DNA from: Tulasnella sp. 424
Lineage: Eukaryota; Basidiomycota; Agaricomycetes; Cantharellales; Tulasnellaceae
DNA: 64,000 nt
Assembly: GCA_019633425.1 (NCBI GenBank)
Contig: WSUB01000029.1
Coordinates: 124,001 to 188,000, forward strand
Direction of reading: 5' to 3'
Numbering within the stretch: the first letter of the stretch is position 1; every line of letters begins with the position of its first letter. The position numbers and the translations under genes were made by a program. Below, in pieces: positions 9,859 through 21,959 of this stretch. The notes beneath the pieces were generated by a model. That model did no database searches. It saw only the letters and a list, made by a program, of their open reading frames with translations, and was not told the origin of the DNA.

Positions 9859-12800
9859 ATGGCCCCTTCCTCCGTTCAATTCCCCCCATCTCAACGCTCA
9901 CAACAATCTCAGAATCCCAAAGCCGACCAGATCGTTTGGCGCTACTTTAACAAGGTCGTTCTATCAGTCGCAAATGCGCGCATAATCAGCCCGGACTCTC
10001 AAGACCCGCAGGACGCTCCGGCACCGGGTCTACCCGTTAACGACTATGAAGAGGGCGGAGGTACTCCCACTGGAAGCATTAGCGTCGCCGCCCCAGGTCC
10101 GTCCTCGGCCGTATCAGGAGGTGGCACCGCTGGAGGTAGCAAGCCAGCCACCAAAGGAAAGCAGACCGGACCTAAAGTGGACAAATGGGTACGTCTAATC
10201 CGCGTTAGAGAGAGCTTGTGGTCAACCGCTCGCACGGCGCACTAGGCACTTGGGTCGCTGACATCGTCTTCCCCCTAATTATCTTTTGCTCTCTGGCAAT
10301 ATAGTTCAACTTGGAGACACCAGATTTGGACACTTTCAAGCCGACTTTGGATATCTTCAAGCAGATTTCCACGACGTTCCCAATCGCGCCAGTCGATATC
10401 GCAACGGACCCACCCCCCCTAATAGTTCAAGTCCTCCTTTCCATCCCACAACCCTCACTTAACAAGGTTCTCGTCCTTAATCATGGAGACAATCGGACTC
10501 GCATCGATCCTACCCCGCGTTATATCCTGCTGGAGTCCTGGCGCGTCGATATCACGCGACGCATTCCAAAGAGTCATGGAACCGCCTCCTCCACGTCTTC
10601 TTCATCGTCCTTCTCATCCAGCAGTAACTCATCATTCTACGACGTGGAGCTTCCGACAGTATACAAGCAGTCCATTGCTCTTTTCCGTTCCGTTTACACG
10701 CTACTACGCGTCCTACCCACATGGAAGCTTTACCGTCGACTGCGACGGAAGCGAACTGGTCCAGGAAGCGGAATGACTCTGGAGCTGAGGGTAGAGGTAC
10801 CGTCGCAGTCAGCTTCATCCTCCGCAGCTTCTTCAGTTGTGGACTTGCCACTGGTAGTGGACAGCATACCGATCATTGGTTTCGACACCCCCCTTTCGCA
10901 GCATCACTCGGCCAACAAGGTTGAAACCCGGGCATTTTCATCAATTCCATCACCGCTTGGAGAGCTCAACCTCTCACTGAAGTATCGTGTTGAGACGAAC
11001 TTTACCCTCGAGTCGCTCGAGAGCTTGTTATCCGCGGGTTTGGTGTCGACCGACACCCAAACGGACCTTTTCGCCCCAATCGAACTTTTCCCCGTATCCC
11101 CCAACCCGCCACCAAACTACCCGAAACCGCCGTACCCGCCAATCTCCGGTGCGGCTCCTCCACCCGGACGGAAAGACGAGGCAGGACCATCGCGACAACC
11201 TCCACCGCCAGCAGCGGACGATGAGTTCGACTTTGTATCAGATTTCACGCCGACGGTCGTGGCGGAGCAGCAGCGAATACGGAGAGAGTCGCAAACTGCA
11301 AGGCTGGCGGCGGCTGGTCCGCTGATCGGAACTTCTGGCAGTGGGGGGAGGAATCTTGGGACGGGTAACCTCCTCCAAGGCAGTCGAAGTGGACTCCCGT
11401 TAACCCAGTCTCCAAGAAGCTTGCCCGGATCTTTGCCGAGGGAACCATTACCCAGCGGAACGTCCCACTCACCTGGCTCTGCAGGGCCAACCTATGCTAT
11501 CGGTCAACCAGCCAGCGCTGTCCCGCCCCGCACGCGATACGACTCCACCCCCCACTCATCTTCTCCGCTCAGCAATAATACCAACTCTCCTCGGGGACTT
11601 GTTCAGCAGCCTCTCAATCCGCCCAACCCAAACGCTCTGACCCCAACTCAACCCTTCCCGCGCCCGCAACTTCCTCCAGAAGGCCAGCCATTGCACTCAA
11701 GAACCATATCGATGCCAGGTGGAACTGCACGTCCTCCTCCAGTACCCTTGCCGGCTACTGGTGTCAGCCCCGCACCTCTTTCATCCATGGCACGAATGTT
11801 CTCAAGGGAGGACTTGCCGTTTGCGGCTCCATCGACGAATGCTAGCGGTAGCGGGGGTACCTTGATCAGACGCGTGAGGAAAGAGAGCACAAGTGCCCTC
11901 AGCTCAACGTCCTCCGGAGGTGGGGGAGGGGCATCACCGACTCGTCCCGTATTCACCTACTCTCCAAGATCTCGGATGACGCCTTTACCTTCGCCTGCAC
12001 CCCCCTTCGGAAGACGAGAGTCAGCCCAACTAACTCCGCCAAATGCAGTTGGACCCGTTCCTCTCCCAACGGCGGGTGGTCTAAGGCGGCCGAGCTTAAA
12101 TGCCATTGCCCCTTTCAAGTCAAGCACCCTCTCGAGCTCGCCGTCCAGTTTCGGAGCTGGAAGAATCAATTCTCCAATTAGCGAGAGGATCACAAGTTCA
12201 CCACTGCACCCAGGAGCAGCTTCAAGACAATTGATTGTCGGAGCAGGGACCGGGTTCTCACAGTCGCCGAGATCTCCTATTCCCATGGCGATGCGACAGG
12301 CTGGTGCTGTAGGCACGGCAGATAGTTCTCCAAATTCCAATCCTTATGGGTCTCCGTCGCCCGCTCCTCAGGGTGATTTGTCGTCAAAGCGGTTGTCGGG
12401 CAGCTCCATGGAGAGCGCCGGGATGGCAGGTGCTCCTTCAAGGAGGTTGAGTGGACATGCTACTCAGTTACCAGAGCTGGCTGGTGCGGGTGTGCCGGTG
12501 CCACCGAAACGCTATTCGTCAAGCTTTACTCATCGGTATCGAGACTCAACATCTACGACCGGCTCGGCTGCCCTAGTAACAGGCGCAGGTGGGGTACCCG
12601 GGAGCGTGGGGAGTGGTTCGGGTGCTGGCGGAACCAGTTTAGGTCTAGCTGGAATTGGTGTCGGTGAACCCCGGAGACTGGATACAGTAAGTTTGAGCAA
12701 AAACAATCGGATTTCGGGCAAGCGCTGATATATTGTTCTTTAAACCGCAGTTATACTCGGCCGCCTCGACGGATGACGACGACATACAAGCTCTTGTACA

Positions 12801-13341
12801 AGCCATTGAGAACCGGCCTCAGCTCCGAGGTGGCACTCCACCAATCTCACGATTGAGTGGTAGTCCAGCATCGCACCCCAGTACAGGATCTCTACCACGA
12901 ACGCAGACAGCCGAGGGCGAGGGAGCCGCAGGAGGACGTCCCAGCCTTTCCTCGCTCAACACATCGATCCAACTGCAGGAGGCGGCACTCCCATTGATCC
13001 ACGAAGACACCGTCGCAGCCTCGCCAACTTCGCGCACGCCCGCCGATATCCGGGTACCTGTGACATCCGCGAGGGATTTGGATGACCGGCTCAGCGCCAT
13101 GACTGCCCAGTTCAACGAGTCGATGGGTGCTGTCGCCAGAACGAGGCTCCAGAGCAACCCCAGTACACCGTCGGAAGATGTTAGGACCGGTGGGCGCAGT
13201 GCGTTTGTCTCCACCGTTTCCAGAAGTGGTAATGGAAGCCCGAGGAACCCAGTGACTCGGTTGGCGTCAAGGGAGCGCTCTGAACAAGGGCATCGCAGGT
13301 CGGGCAGTGGAACCGGTCTGGGAGGAGGGTCGTATCGATAA
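9859..13341 (+). CDS. ATG13: Autophagy-related protein 13
   Basis: Three exons (9859-10188, 10305-12686, 12751-13341) join in frame to about 1100 aa. The N-terminal HORMA domain is recognisable: KADQIVWRYFNKVVLSVANA, then WFNLETPDLDTFKPTLDIFK, RYILLESWRVDIT, YKQSIALFRSVYTLLRVLPT and WKLYRRLR. These are hallmark Atg13 segments. Known Atg13 is the regulatory partner of the Atg1/ULK kinase and scaffold of the autophagy initiation complex; its HORMA domain recruits Atg9/Atg14. The remaining roughly 800 residues are a Ser/Pro/Gly-rich disordered tail with many SP/TP sites, where the family carries TORC1 phosphosites and Atg1/Atg17-binding segments. The C-terminal exon (LYSAASTDDDDIQALVQAIE) resembles the conserved C-terminal helix of basidiomycete Atg13. 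Divergent from PUP3. Confidence 0.92.
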
Positions 13342-13639
13342 GAGGGAGTTGAGCTCCCTGGGGAATGGACATTGAGTGGGAGAGACTCCTTTGTGTGTGT
13401 GTCTGATGTTTCTGTTGACTCTGAGGGTCACCAGCAAGCCCCTGACGGTGTTCCGACTCATATCATCTACGCTAATGCTACAACGTATTGTGGAGCAGAA
13501 TTATACGATCCTACATCGACTTTTGATTTTCACCCCGTACATAGATGTTTTTGTACTTTACAACCTCGTACTATCTTGGCTGCATGCGACAAATATAGGA
13601 GTAAAGTGGTGTGACGTCGGTGTAGTGATTACGTCTTGA
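13342..13639. other. ATG13 3' flank, no gene
   Basis: AT-richer sequence with a TG run (TTTGTGTGTGTGTC near 13390), probably 3' UTR and intergenic. No coding signal is visible. Confidence 0.5.
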
Positions 13640-15677
13640 CGAGCGACGACAGCCACGAGGCCAACACGCTTGCAAATTGGGCTGATGATGGTTGTACTTT
13701 GCCCCTCCCTCCCTTCTTGCTCCTAAATACTCTTGGTCGGGAAAGGCGCCAAGAGTGTGCGCTGTGGAAGGCTTGGGGGCGTGGAAGAATTCGGCTGTCC
13801 GCTCGGCCGGCCCGACGACCGTCCTCGACGCATCAATCTACCCCCACCCATCAAGTGATAGACAGCGAGTAGCATCGTGTTAGCGTTTCCTATTATGGAA
13901 GCTAATAATATGGACTAGGCAGATCAGGCGTCCAACAAGGTTGGTGTGTGACGAGCGACTCAGGGTCGCCGTCGGCTTCTATCGATCACCAGTGCACCGT
14001 TCTGATTCAACTCTGGACAAGATGTACTATGTCCTAATTGAGTTATCAACAAGGTGGGGTATGGATGCTCCTCGAGTCACACGGAGTACGGCCTGGTTCG
14101 TCCCGTGCGAGACTCGGAGGGCATGTCAAGCCTACCCCTTTCGGGAAACACTTCAATCGCGTAATACAGCCCGACTTACTCCAACCTTCCTTGCTCTTAC
14201 ACAGTAAAGATCGACCCGCACCTCGCTTCTGTAGGTTACCCGGCAACGCGGAACTCACACGCCCCACTCGCCAGGCCGCCAGATTGATGTTGGAGGATAG
14301 TGCTATTAAGCCTCGTAGGCACGTTTTGTGAAGGGAAGTTAAAGCCCCACTTCTAAAATGAATTTATTTTCTACCATATTTGGTAGAAGAAGGAATCTCG
14401 AAGGCGTGTTGATGCAACATGCGTGTTGCGTGTGCCGGTATTTCGGCATGAGATCGTCCTCGACATGGCCAATGACAAGCCTATTCGGGGGCAGCAGCCC
14501 TCAAAGCAAACTCTCTGACATTCACGTACGGCCCTGGAGTTATATACGGATACCTCCATTGCAAATTACGAGGTGTTCTACACCCGAAACCCACGGAGGC
14601 CAAGCTTAAACAAGAAAATCCACTGTAAATCAGATAAAATATCAATTCTCGAGGACCGTAGACACTCTGAAACACCGGAAATCTAGGGACTTGGCAGGAA
14701 AATGCGGGGTTTAAACCCTTGAGTGGTCCGGACTTGGGTGACCCTTGAAGGAAGTGTTAAATTCAAGCCCCGCCGCCGAGCTTGAACGCTCTCACGACCA
14801 GATCGATTGTGGACGCCGCTGAAGCCGGCAAGCCTCTCTTCGACGCCGCCAACCACGCCATGCCGCCCAGTCGCAGTGTCATATCCCATATCCAGCACAA
14901 ACGCGCTCGTTAGCCTTCCAAGCCTCTCCCTCTCGACGACGGGAAGTCTGACGCAAAACCGATCACAACTTCTAATTATAACCATGGTTCCAGGGGTTAG
15001 GGTTTCCTTCGCTTCGATGCTGTTTAGAATAGTCAGGTGAGCATCGAATGTGTACAGTAGATTGCGATCAGAATGTCAATTCCGAGTGAAACCGGACTGA
15101 ATGTAGGGTGAGCGGAGTGAGTTCAAACCCCCCGGATTCTGAGCAGAACTGTTTCACGACCCTACCGGCCTCCACGCTGCCCGACCTCTCTGTTGAGGAA
15201 AGGTCGGAGATAATCTTCTTATTTTGATCATTTTACTTATTACGCCGACAACCCGACCGCCCCCGTGTTCCCCGTTCTGGTAGGGCACTCTTGTCAGCCT
15301 TCGCCATCGTAACCTCGTGTAGCATCCCCATTATCACCATCGCCAAGCACAGTGTGCCTTTTGTGATATTCTCGTTACTTCACGGTGGCTTGTATCCAGA
15401 GTTCTATGTTCCCGAGTGCGCGGGATTGGCGTGTGGTTACTTCGACGATCTGTTAATCACTGGCACCTTTTACCGGAGAATACCCCCTCCAGTTTCTATG
15501 TTCTATTGTTATAGTTTCACATAGTCTTCTTCCAGCCACTTGGCGCTTAAGCGCGTGGTAAATTAGTCAGCCACAAATTGCACTCTGAAATCGCGTGTTG
15601 GCCTGCAGGTGATTAACGTATAAATTCGAAGCGTTCCTCAAGAATAGGATCTCTCGTCGGCTACGCTCCCTCCCCCG
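13640..15677 (+). repeat. Left arm of a large inverted duplication (upstream of lyase gene)
   Basis: This interval aligns in reverse complement with two blocks on the right: 13640-13920 with about 58926-59190, and about 14090-15677 with about 55454-56860. Shared landmarks include GGCGCCAAGAGTGTGC, GGAAGCTAATAATATGGACTA, CCCGGCAACGCGGAACTCAC, GTCGTCCTCGACATGGCCAA and GGAGTTAT...GGATACCTCCATTGCAAA. The arm continues into the lyase gene (to about 16.74 kb). Most of the interval has no gene I recognise; a short eroded reading frame near 14400-14600 has a longer counterpart at 56369-56569. Confidence 0.85.
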
Positions 15678-18600
15678 ATGTCACGACCAACCAGCTTCTT
15701 CCGACCTTATTCCCCCCAAGGGACGGGCGGGGTATTTGCTGAATCCTCCGACCAGATCCACCAGCAGCCGCAGTACGGAGGCTATGGCGGAGGACCCCAA
15801 GGGACAGGCGGAATATTTTCTGAGGATCATTCGAGCCACCACTCGGATCAGCCTATAGCGCCAGGCCCGAATAAACGACGACCACGACCTATACCCGTAT
15901 GGGTGAGTCGCTAACCCGTTTATTTTATGTATAGTCGACTGAGCCATTCGGTCGAATTACAGGCCAAGCGATGCGGGATTGCCGCCATCATTGTTGCCAT
16001 CATAATTGCAATCATTCTCGGCGCGGTACTGGGTACCAGGGCCCACAACAATCGTGGAAACGTGGCTCCCGTTATATCACCTAATCCAAGCAACACCCCT
16101 AGCTCCTCCCCGGCATCCTTATCAAACACCTTACCATCTACCAGCGCACCCCCGACGGCTTCTACGACCAATCCCTCTACCTCTGCCACAGCTTCTGCGA
16201 CCAATCCCTCTGCCTCTGTCCCAGCTTCAGCGACCAATCCCTCTGCCTCTGTCCCAGCTTCAGCGACCGGTGTCCCCGCTACAGGCGCTACAGGAGCTAC
16301 CGCAGGAGCCTCAGCTAGCGGCGTCCCCGCCAGCGGAGCAGCGTCAGCAGGAGCTTCAGCCACCGGTGCTGGTGCTTCTGGAGCAGGTTCTGCAACCGGC
16401 GTTGGTGCCACCGGAGCAGCCTCAGCCACGGGCCCTGGTGCTACGGGCTATGGTGCTACGGGTGCTGGTGCTACGGGCTATGGTGCTACGGGTGTTGGTG
16501 CTACGGGCTATGGTGCTACGGGCTATGGTGCCACGGGCGTTGGTGCCACTGGAGCAGCTTCCGCAACGGTACGTTTTGTCCAATTGGTCCTTCTTGCCAA
16601 TCCTTACGATATCTTCCAATTAGCCGGCTTACGCGACCGGAGTCGTCGGTCCGGGAGGTCGCGATTCCTTCCAGCCTGCAAACCCCCAACCCACCATCAT
16701 GCGTCCGGATCGACCCCGCCTGATCGCTCCCGCGTACCAATTTGCGGCGTTACCGGCAGCCATCGCCTCTAACTCGTACCTGCAAACATTTGACAACGCG
16801 ATCATGTCGAACGCGAATCAAATAGCCACCTCATCTCCCGTGAGCCCTTCGGCTAACGCCACCGGCCCCTACGATGTTTCTCGTGAAGTCAAGATGAATA
16901 TAAAGACGCTTGCGTACGCGTATCGGATGACAAGTTCCCAGGAATTCTTAACCCGAGTCTGGGCGGAGATTCAGGTGAGCGAGCATTATCCCGTGTTTCG
17001 AACTCTGCGCTCAAAAGACGTTACAGAATATCCTCAGCTATGCTCACGTTCCAAGCGAGCCGCTCAGTTCACCATACGCCTATCAGCTTCCCTACTCCAT
17101 CGATGTTTACGACCTGGCGTCGGCTCTCGCCATCGCCTACGACTGGCTCTTCGAATCTTGGACCGCCGCCCAAAGAAAACAAATAGAAGCGCTCATCATC
17201 TGGCTTGCGTTGGCGTCGGGTATCCGCGACTTTGGTCTCGACAGTTCCGCCCCTGCCGCTTGGACGACCGCCCTAGGTCAGGAGAACTGCATTTCGAACG
17301 CTGGAATTTCGATGGGACTGGTAGCGATTTGGGATTCCTTCTCATCGACTTGGGCCGGGGACGCAGGGGCCGCTCAGCAAGTACTCACTCAGAGCCTTCA
17401 AAGCGCCACGAACTACTGCGCCAACTCGGTCAGCCAGGATGGAACTTTCGTGGAGACGCCTAGTGCAATGTTGGCTGGGACCACGGCTCACGCGGAACTC
17501 GCAGCATCACTCCTTTCAGCGACCGGCGGTACATACGGCCTGATTAACCCCAATTCCAACTTCGCTCACGTCGGCCTATCCCACATCTACGCAACCGGCC
17601 CCCAAGGCCTCTTCAACTACGGAGATGCCGAGACCAACACGTACAGCGTAACCGGAAACTCCCTGATGTTCTACGCCACGCAATACGCCACCCCAGCCTA
17701 CATGCTCTTCCAGAAAGATTCCCCCGACGCCGCCGCCGATCCGTGGAGCATGTTCTGGTATAACCCAAGCTTCTCGGGAGAACTCTGGAAAGAATTGCCT
17801 CTGGACCATTTCTTCGACGCGCCGCAGGACAGCTGGGCCTCCATGAGGTCGAGCTGGACGGATAACCACGGCCTCTACGTTGCAATGAAAGGCGGACAGC
17901 TGACTGGCCACTCGGCGGAAGGAGACCTAGACGTGGGAGACTTCGTCATCGATGCTCTCGGGGAGCGATGGGCGGTGGAATTGGGATCAGCAATGGTCAA
18001 CGCGACGGGGTATTCCGCCTCTGAGGCGCAGGATAGCCAACGGTGGCTCTACTATCGGAAACGCACGGAGGGCCAAAATACCATCCTCATTAACGGCCAG
18101 AACCAGAATGTCGACGCAGCTCCCACCTCCAAATTTGGGTCCTCAAACACGGTACAAAGTTCAGACGCGCCATTCGCCATCCCAGAAGGCTCGACAGCAT
18201 TCTTTACGATCGACATGTCCTCAGCTTATGGCCAAGGGTGAGTCTTCGTGCAGTTCCATAATTTACTATTTACCGATAACCATTTTCTCCGTTGTAGGGA
18301 TTCTGTCAAGCGAGGAATACGCCTGCTGAATGGCCGCAGGCAAGTCCTTTTGCAAGACGACATTTCTTGCAGTCAAGGCATCGAGTGGCGAATGCACACG
18401 ACAGCCTCTGTGCAGGTTAATGGAGCTGTTGCTTATCTGACGCAGAATGGCCAGACGATGGAGGTCCAGATTATCAACCCTCCGAACGGCGCTTGCTTCA
18501 AGACGGAAGATGCCGTCCGCCTGTCTTCCGACCCTTCATTGCCCCCGGGTACGATAGACCCGCCGAATTCAGGGGTTACCGTCCTGAGCATCGTCCTTCC

Positions 18601-18721
18601 TGCGGGCTCGTACAATTTACAAGTGCTCTTCACTCCACAGTGGTCGGACTTGAGCGCGGATCATTATGTGACGCCACCGTTTGTTGCGATCGACGGATGG
18701 ACTCTGACAAGCCACGGCTGA
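15678..18721 (+). CDS. Type II membrane-anchored heparinase II/III-like polysaccharide lyase
   Basis: Five exons (15678-15902, 15963-16568, 16624-16974, about 17025-18237, and a last exon from about 18298) join in frame. The cytosolic N-terminus carries two PQGTGG(V/I)F(A/S)E repeats and a basic RRPRP patch. A membrane helix IAAIIVAIIIAIILGAVLG follows, then a Ser/Thr/Ala/Gly linker with a 12-nt repeat. The ectodomain begins with an alpha-toroid half (IDVYDLASALAIAYDWLFES), continues through TTAHAELAASLLSATGGTYG and YGDAETNTYSVTGNSLMFYA, and ends in a beta-sandwich half with ASMRSSWTDNHGLYVAMKGG, GDLDVGDFVIDALGERW, AQDSQRWLYYRKRTEGQNT and RQVLLQDDIS. These match fungal chondroitin AC/alginate lyase superfamily proteins with the Hepar_II_III fold. 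The expected function is beta-elimination of an acidic glycan at the cell surface; the substrate is unknown. In relatives I recall a His just before GDLD; here it is Glu (GHSAEGDLD), which should be checked. Confidence 0.85.
16430..16562 (+). repeat. 12-bp tandem repeat in lyase linker
   Basis: About ten units of a GGTGCTACGGGC(T)-type 12-mer encode alternating G(Y/V/A)GAT motifs in the extracellular linker between the membrane helix and the lyase ectodomain. The period is a multiple of three, so expansion or contraction keeps frame. The truncated copy at 54.6-55.5 kb lacks this array. Confidence 0.85.
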
Positions 18722-19965
18722 TTTGACGATTTTTGACGATTTATATGAATTTGACGCTTTTGGCCCTTGGGTTTCACGTTTTCTTTTTCATGCACCGCGT
18801 GACGGACGTTTATATGTACTAGTACTCTTGTCTTTTTCATACGCATTGCCCGACGACCGTTATATGACTTTTACCCTTGACTAGCTTAGCAGAATATATC
18901 CTGTGCTAATAGACGACCACATCAAACCAATAGCCGAAGCCCAAGCTATCAAGCAGCCCCCGAGGGACACGTGCTTTCGACGTTGGCGTTTACGAATCAA
19001 CTTGTTTCTACGAGGAACTGCCCCTCCCCCCGGTCTAGGTTTGATCATTCCGCCTCCTAATAACTTCATTATCAATCACACCAAGGACTGATCTATAATC
19101 TGATGAGATGGACGTTATGGTACAAAATACTCGTTCACTTCACCTTCCATCCCTCGATTTCACAAGAACGCCCACGACTTCTCGGTCTTTTTCACCTCAC
19201 GGCACAACTTCGAGACTAATAGCCGAAACCTATTGATCATATGGAAAAGGGCTGGCTCTTGCGTCCCAATCCTTTTCAAGCATCACCTGTTCCGTATAAC
19301 CCGGACGCTGTTCGGGCGGTTTCAAATCTGGCAGCGATAGGCCAGCGGTGTGGTGTTGCGACCATAGGGACGACGCGGGAAATCGATAACCCCCTTCGAA
19401 GCTTCATTTCCCATCCTCTGGTTCGCCCAAAGGCACATATATACGTTATGTGGTTGTCGATCTCGCCGAAGTATCCTCGACCCTGAAATTACTACTCGGT
19501 CGGTCATGGTGCTTGAAATATATATACCTGCTTTTGGAAGCGAACTCTACGTAATCGAGATGAGCCATGATCAAACGGGCAGAGAAGTGTGATCGCAGAG
19601 TGGTTTTTACTGCAACCTTGTTTGCCTTTGACGTCTTAATATACTACGACCGAGCTAGAAGCTCTCTGCTGTAGGGCTTATGAAATTCTTGTTCGTCTGC
19701 CAGTGGCGTCTCTGACTCCATGACGTTATATCTGGTTTTGGTAGCAAGGCGTGTCCTTTTTTTTCTCTTGACACGGGTTTAACTAGCCCACTTCACCCAC
19801 TGGAAATCCGTTTCCTGGCCATGGATAACCCGTACCCTTCGTTATTAATTTAGCGGCAAGCCACGACACGGTTTCAAAGCAACCAGACATCCAGGATTCC
19901 CAATCGAGCTAAAAGAACAACTATAGGACAACTAAGACGACAGAAAATAAGTAGCTATTGTGGCC
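18722..19965. other. Intergenic, no gene supported
   Basis: AT-rich and low in coding signal. A short direct repeat of TTTGACGATTT lies just after the lyase stop. A frame at 19241-19486 is open but short and matches nothing I know. The family C gene expected beside B1 was not found here. Confidence 0.5.
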
Positions 19966-21359
19966 TTATTGGCCTCCCGCAGGGAAAGGATCGGGCCCAA
20001 GTAACAGAAGGGAGCTGCGTGGTTCGAGTGTTCTGAGGATCACCCTGGTCTTGAATCGCTTGCGTTCCTCCTCCACAGCAGCTTGATCGTCCTCGTTGAG
20101 GTTCTCTTCTAACGGCGGTTCCTCGCCGCCGGCCCTACCCTTTCCCCTGCCCTGAGGTGTGGACCGAGGAGTAATATTGCGGAGTTCGCGGACCCTGAGT
20201 GCCTCCAGCAGCTGACTTTCCTGCTGATCGAGGTCTGCGTGGCCCACCGCGCAGTCAGGCATCATTTAAGTGGATTGATATCTCGGTACTTACCGACAAT
20301 CTTCTCCACTTGATTACCGTCGTTCTCGTCATACGAAGCCAGCACGACAAGTCGGGCTGCGCAACTAATGAAGCGGATCTGACTGTCTGGCTTCTCCTGG
20401 ATCTCGTCTGCGCATTCTTTCACTGTCTTCCTAACGTGGTAATCGAGCGGAATCCAACAAGCTCTGTCCTCGTTGTTTTCGTAAGACGTTCTCATATAGG
20501 TCGCGTCCCATGCCTGGCACTTGATGGGATCAGAGCAAGAGCTCGTGTTCAGTTCTTCAAGCTTAGTTGGATAAGCGACGGTGTATGAGACGAGGGGGGC
20601 CAAAGGCCAGTCCTCGAACAACGGCGAGAAAGCTGTTGGCACGTGATCGCATCTTAGTCAGCATGGTGTGATTGGACAGGACCGGTTCTCCGCACCGAGT
20701 GTGTGTGTTTCTTCTGGCTCTATATCGTCTGGCCCAGCGCTAATCCCGACGTCGAAAGAAATGGGATTTTCTTGAGACATGATCAAGTTCGTTCCCGGTA
20801 GTGGGGCGCGAACCGCCTTAAAATGCGGTTTGTTGCTCTCTGCCTTCTTATATCGATCTTTCGTATCTTTATGAATGCTGGCGTCCAGCTATGATCATGG
20901 AAGGACTTCGTCAAGCCCAGCGCTCGCCCGATTTACAGGCTCGTAATCCACTCACTCCAACGCTTTTCAAAACACCTTTCATTCGTTCACAGAGAGTTGA
21001 CACATGACGAGAGGCTTCTTCTTCGCTCTTGACCGTTTTGAGGTTGTTCACCTCACTGCGATACGTGTTCACCCTGTCTTTGCTGGAAGCGTAAGGGCGG
21101 TTTGTGAGTTCGTCGGTTGGGACGGGACGAGGAATCAAGGAACTTACAATGGACGGAATTTCGCTTCAGCGGCCTTGCTATCGTTCGCGTGCGTATTAAA
21201 GAGGTCTATCATGAGAAAGAGTTGCAACAAATCGTCGCGGCACCTTGCCCATGGAAGGAGAGCGACAGTATGAAACAGCTGCAAGCCCAATCCGGTGGAT
21301 GTAACGAGATCACCAACGACATTGCCAACGACCTTGTTTGGATGCTGCGACATAGACAT
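19966..21359 (-). CDS. Family B protein, copy B1 (function unknown)
   Basis: Unrecognised protein; five exons on the minus strand. Exon 1 starts MSMSQHPNKVVGNVVGDLV and includes LLQLFLMIDLFNTHAND. Exon 2 is a helical, charged segment (VNNLKTVKSEEEASRHVSTL). The middle exon includes PHFKAVRAPLPGTNLIM. The conserved core has FSPLFEDWPLAPLVSYTVAY, IKCQAWDATYMR and IRFISCAARLVVLASYDEND, and the last exon begins DLDQQESQLLEAL. The same landmarks and the same intron phases occur in B2 (28238-29648) and B4 (49212-50578). B1 is divergent from A1 across a 600-bp region filled with tandem repeats. No signal peptide or membrane helix is seen. The C-terminal segment is highly charged (EERKRFKTR). Gene structure is well supported by paralogue comparison; function is not. 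Confidence 0.75.
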
Positions 21360-21399
21360 GGTACAGGGAGGGGAGGGGAGGTTAACGAGAAGGAAAGTG

Positions 21400-21890
21400 G
21401 TGGAGATGGTTCTAATCCTCGTCAGAAAATAGTGGGCGGTGGTTGCCTCGCCTGATCCTCATGTATCGATCAAGTGAAAGGAGGGGAGGTTGGCGAGAAA
21501 GAGAGTGGTGAACATCACTCTAATCCTGGCCAGAAAGGGGTGGGCGGCGGCTGTCTCGCCTAATCCTCGTGGATGGAAAGGAAGGGAGGTTGAAAATGGA
21601 AGAAATGCTCGTCAGAGAATGTGGGCGGTGGCTGCCTCGCCTTATCCTCATAGATCGATCAATTAAAGGGCGGAGAGGTTAGCGAAAAGAAGCAGTGAAG
21701 ATGACTCTAATCTTGGCCAGAAAGGGGTGGCGGGTGGCTGCCTCGCCTAATCCTCATGGATATATTAATGGAAGAAAGGGGAAGTCGGTGAGAAGGAAAG
21801 TGATGAAGAAATCTTCGTCGGAAAGTGTGGGCGGTGGCTGCCTCGCCTAGTCCTCATTGATCGATCAAGGGCAGTATATTTGACCACCAT
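21400..21890. repeat. About 100-bp tandem repeat (5 units) in the B1/A1 divergent promoter
   Basis: The core GGGCGGTGGCTGCCTCGCCT followed by AATCCTCAT recurs near 21433, 21542, 21624, 21729 and 21831, spaced 80-110 bp apart. Each core is preceded by a purine-rich GGGGAGGTTNNCGAGAA stretch and TCTAATCYTNGNCAGAAA, and often followed by GATCGATCAA. The array fills the space between two divergent starts (21359 and 21960), so it is a candidate reiterated bidirectional regulatory element. Confidence 0.85.
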
Positions 21891-21959
21891 CCTCAGTCTT
21901 CCCTTGTTGTCCCACGACCCTCAACCCTCCCTTCAGTCGAAACCCCACCACCGCAGAGC

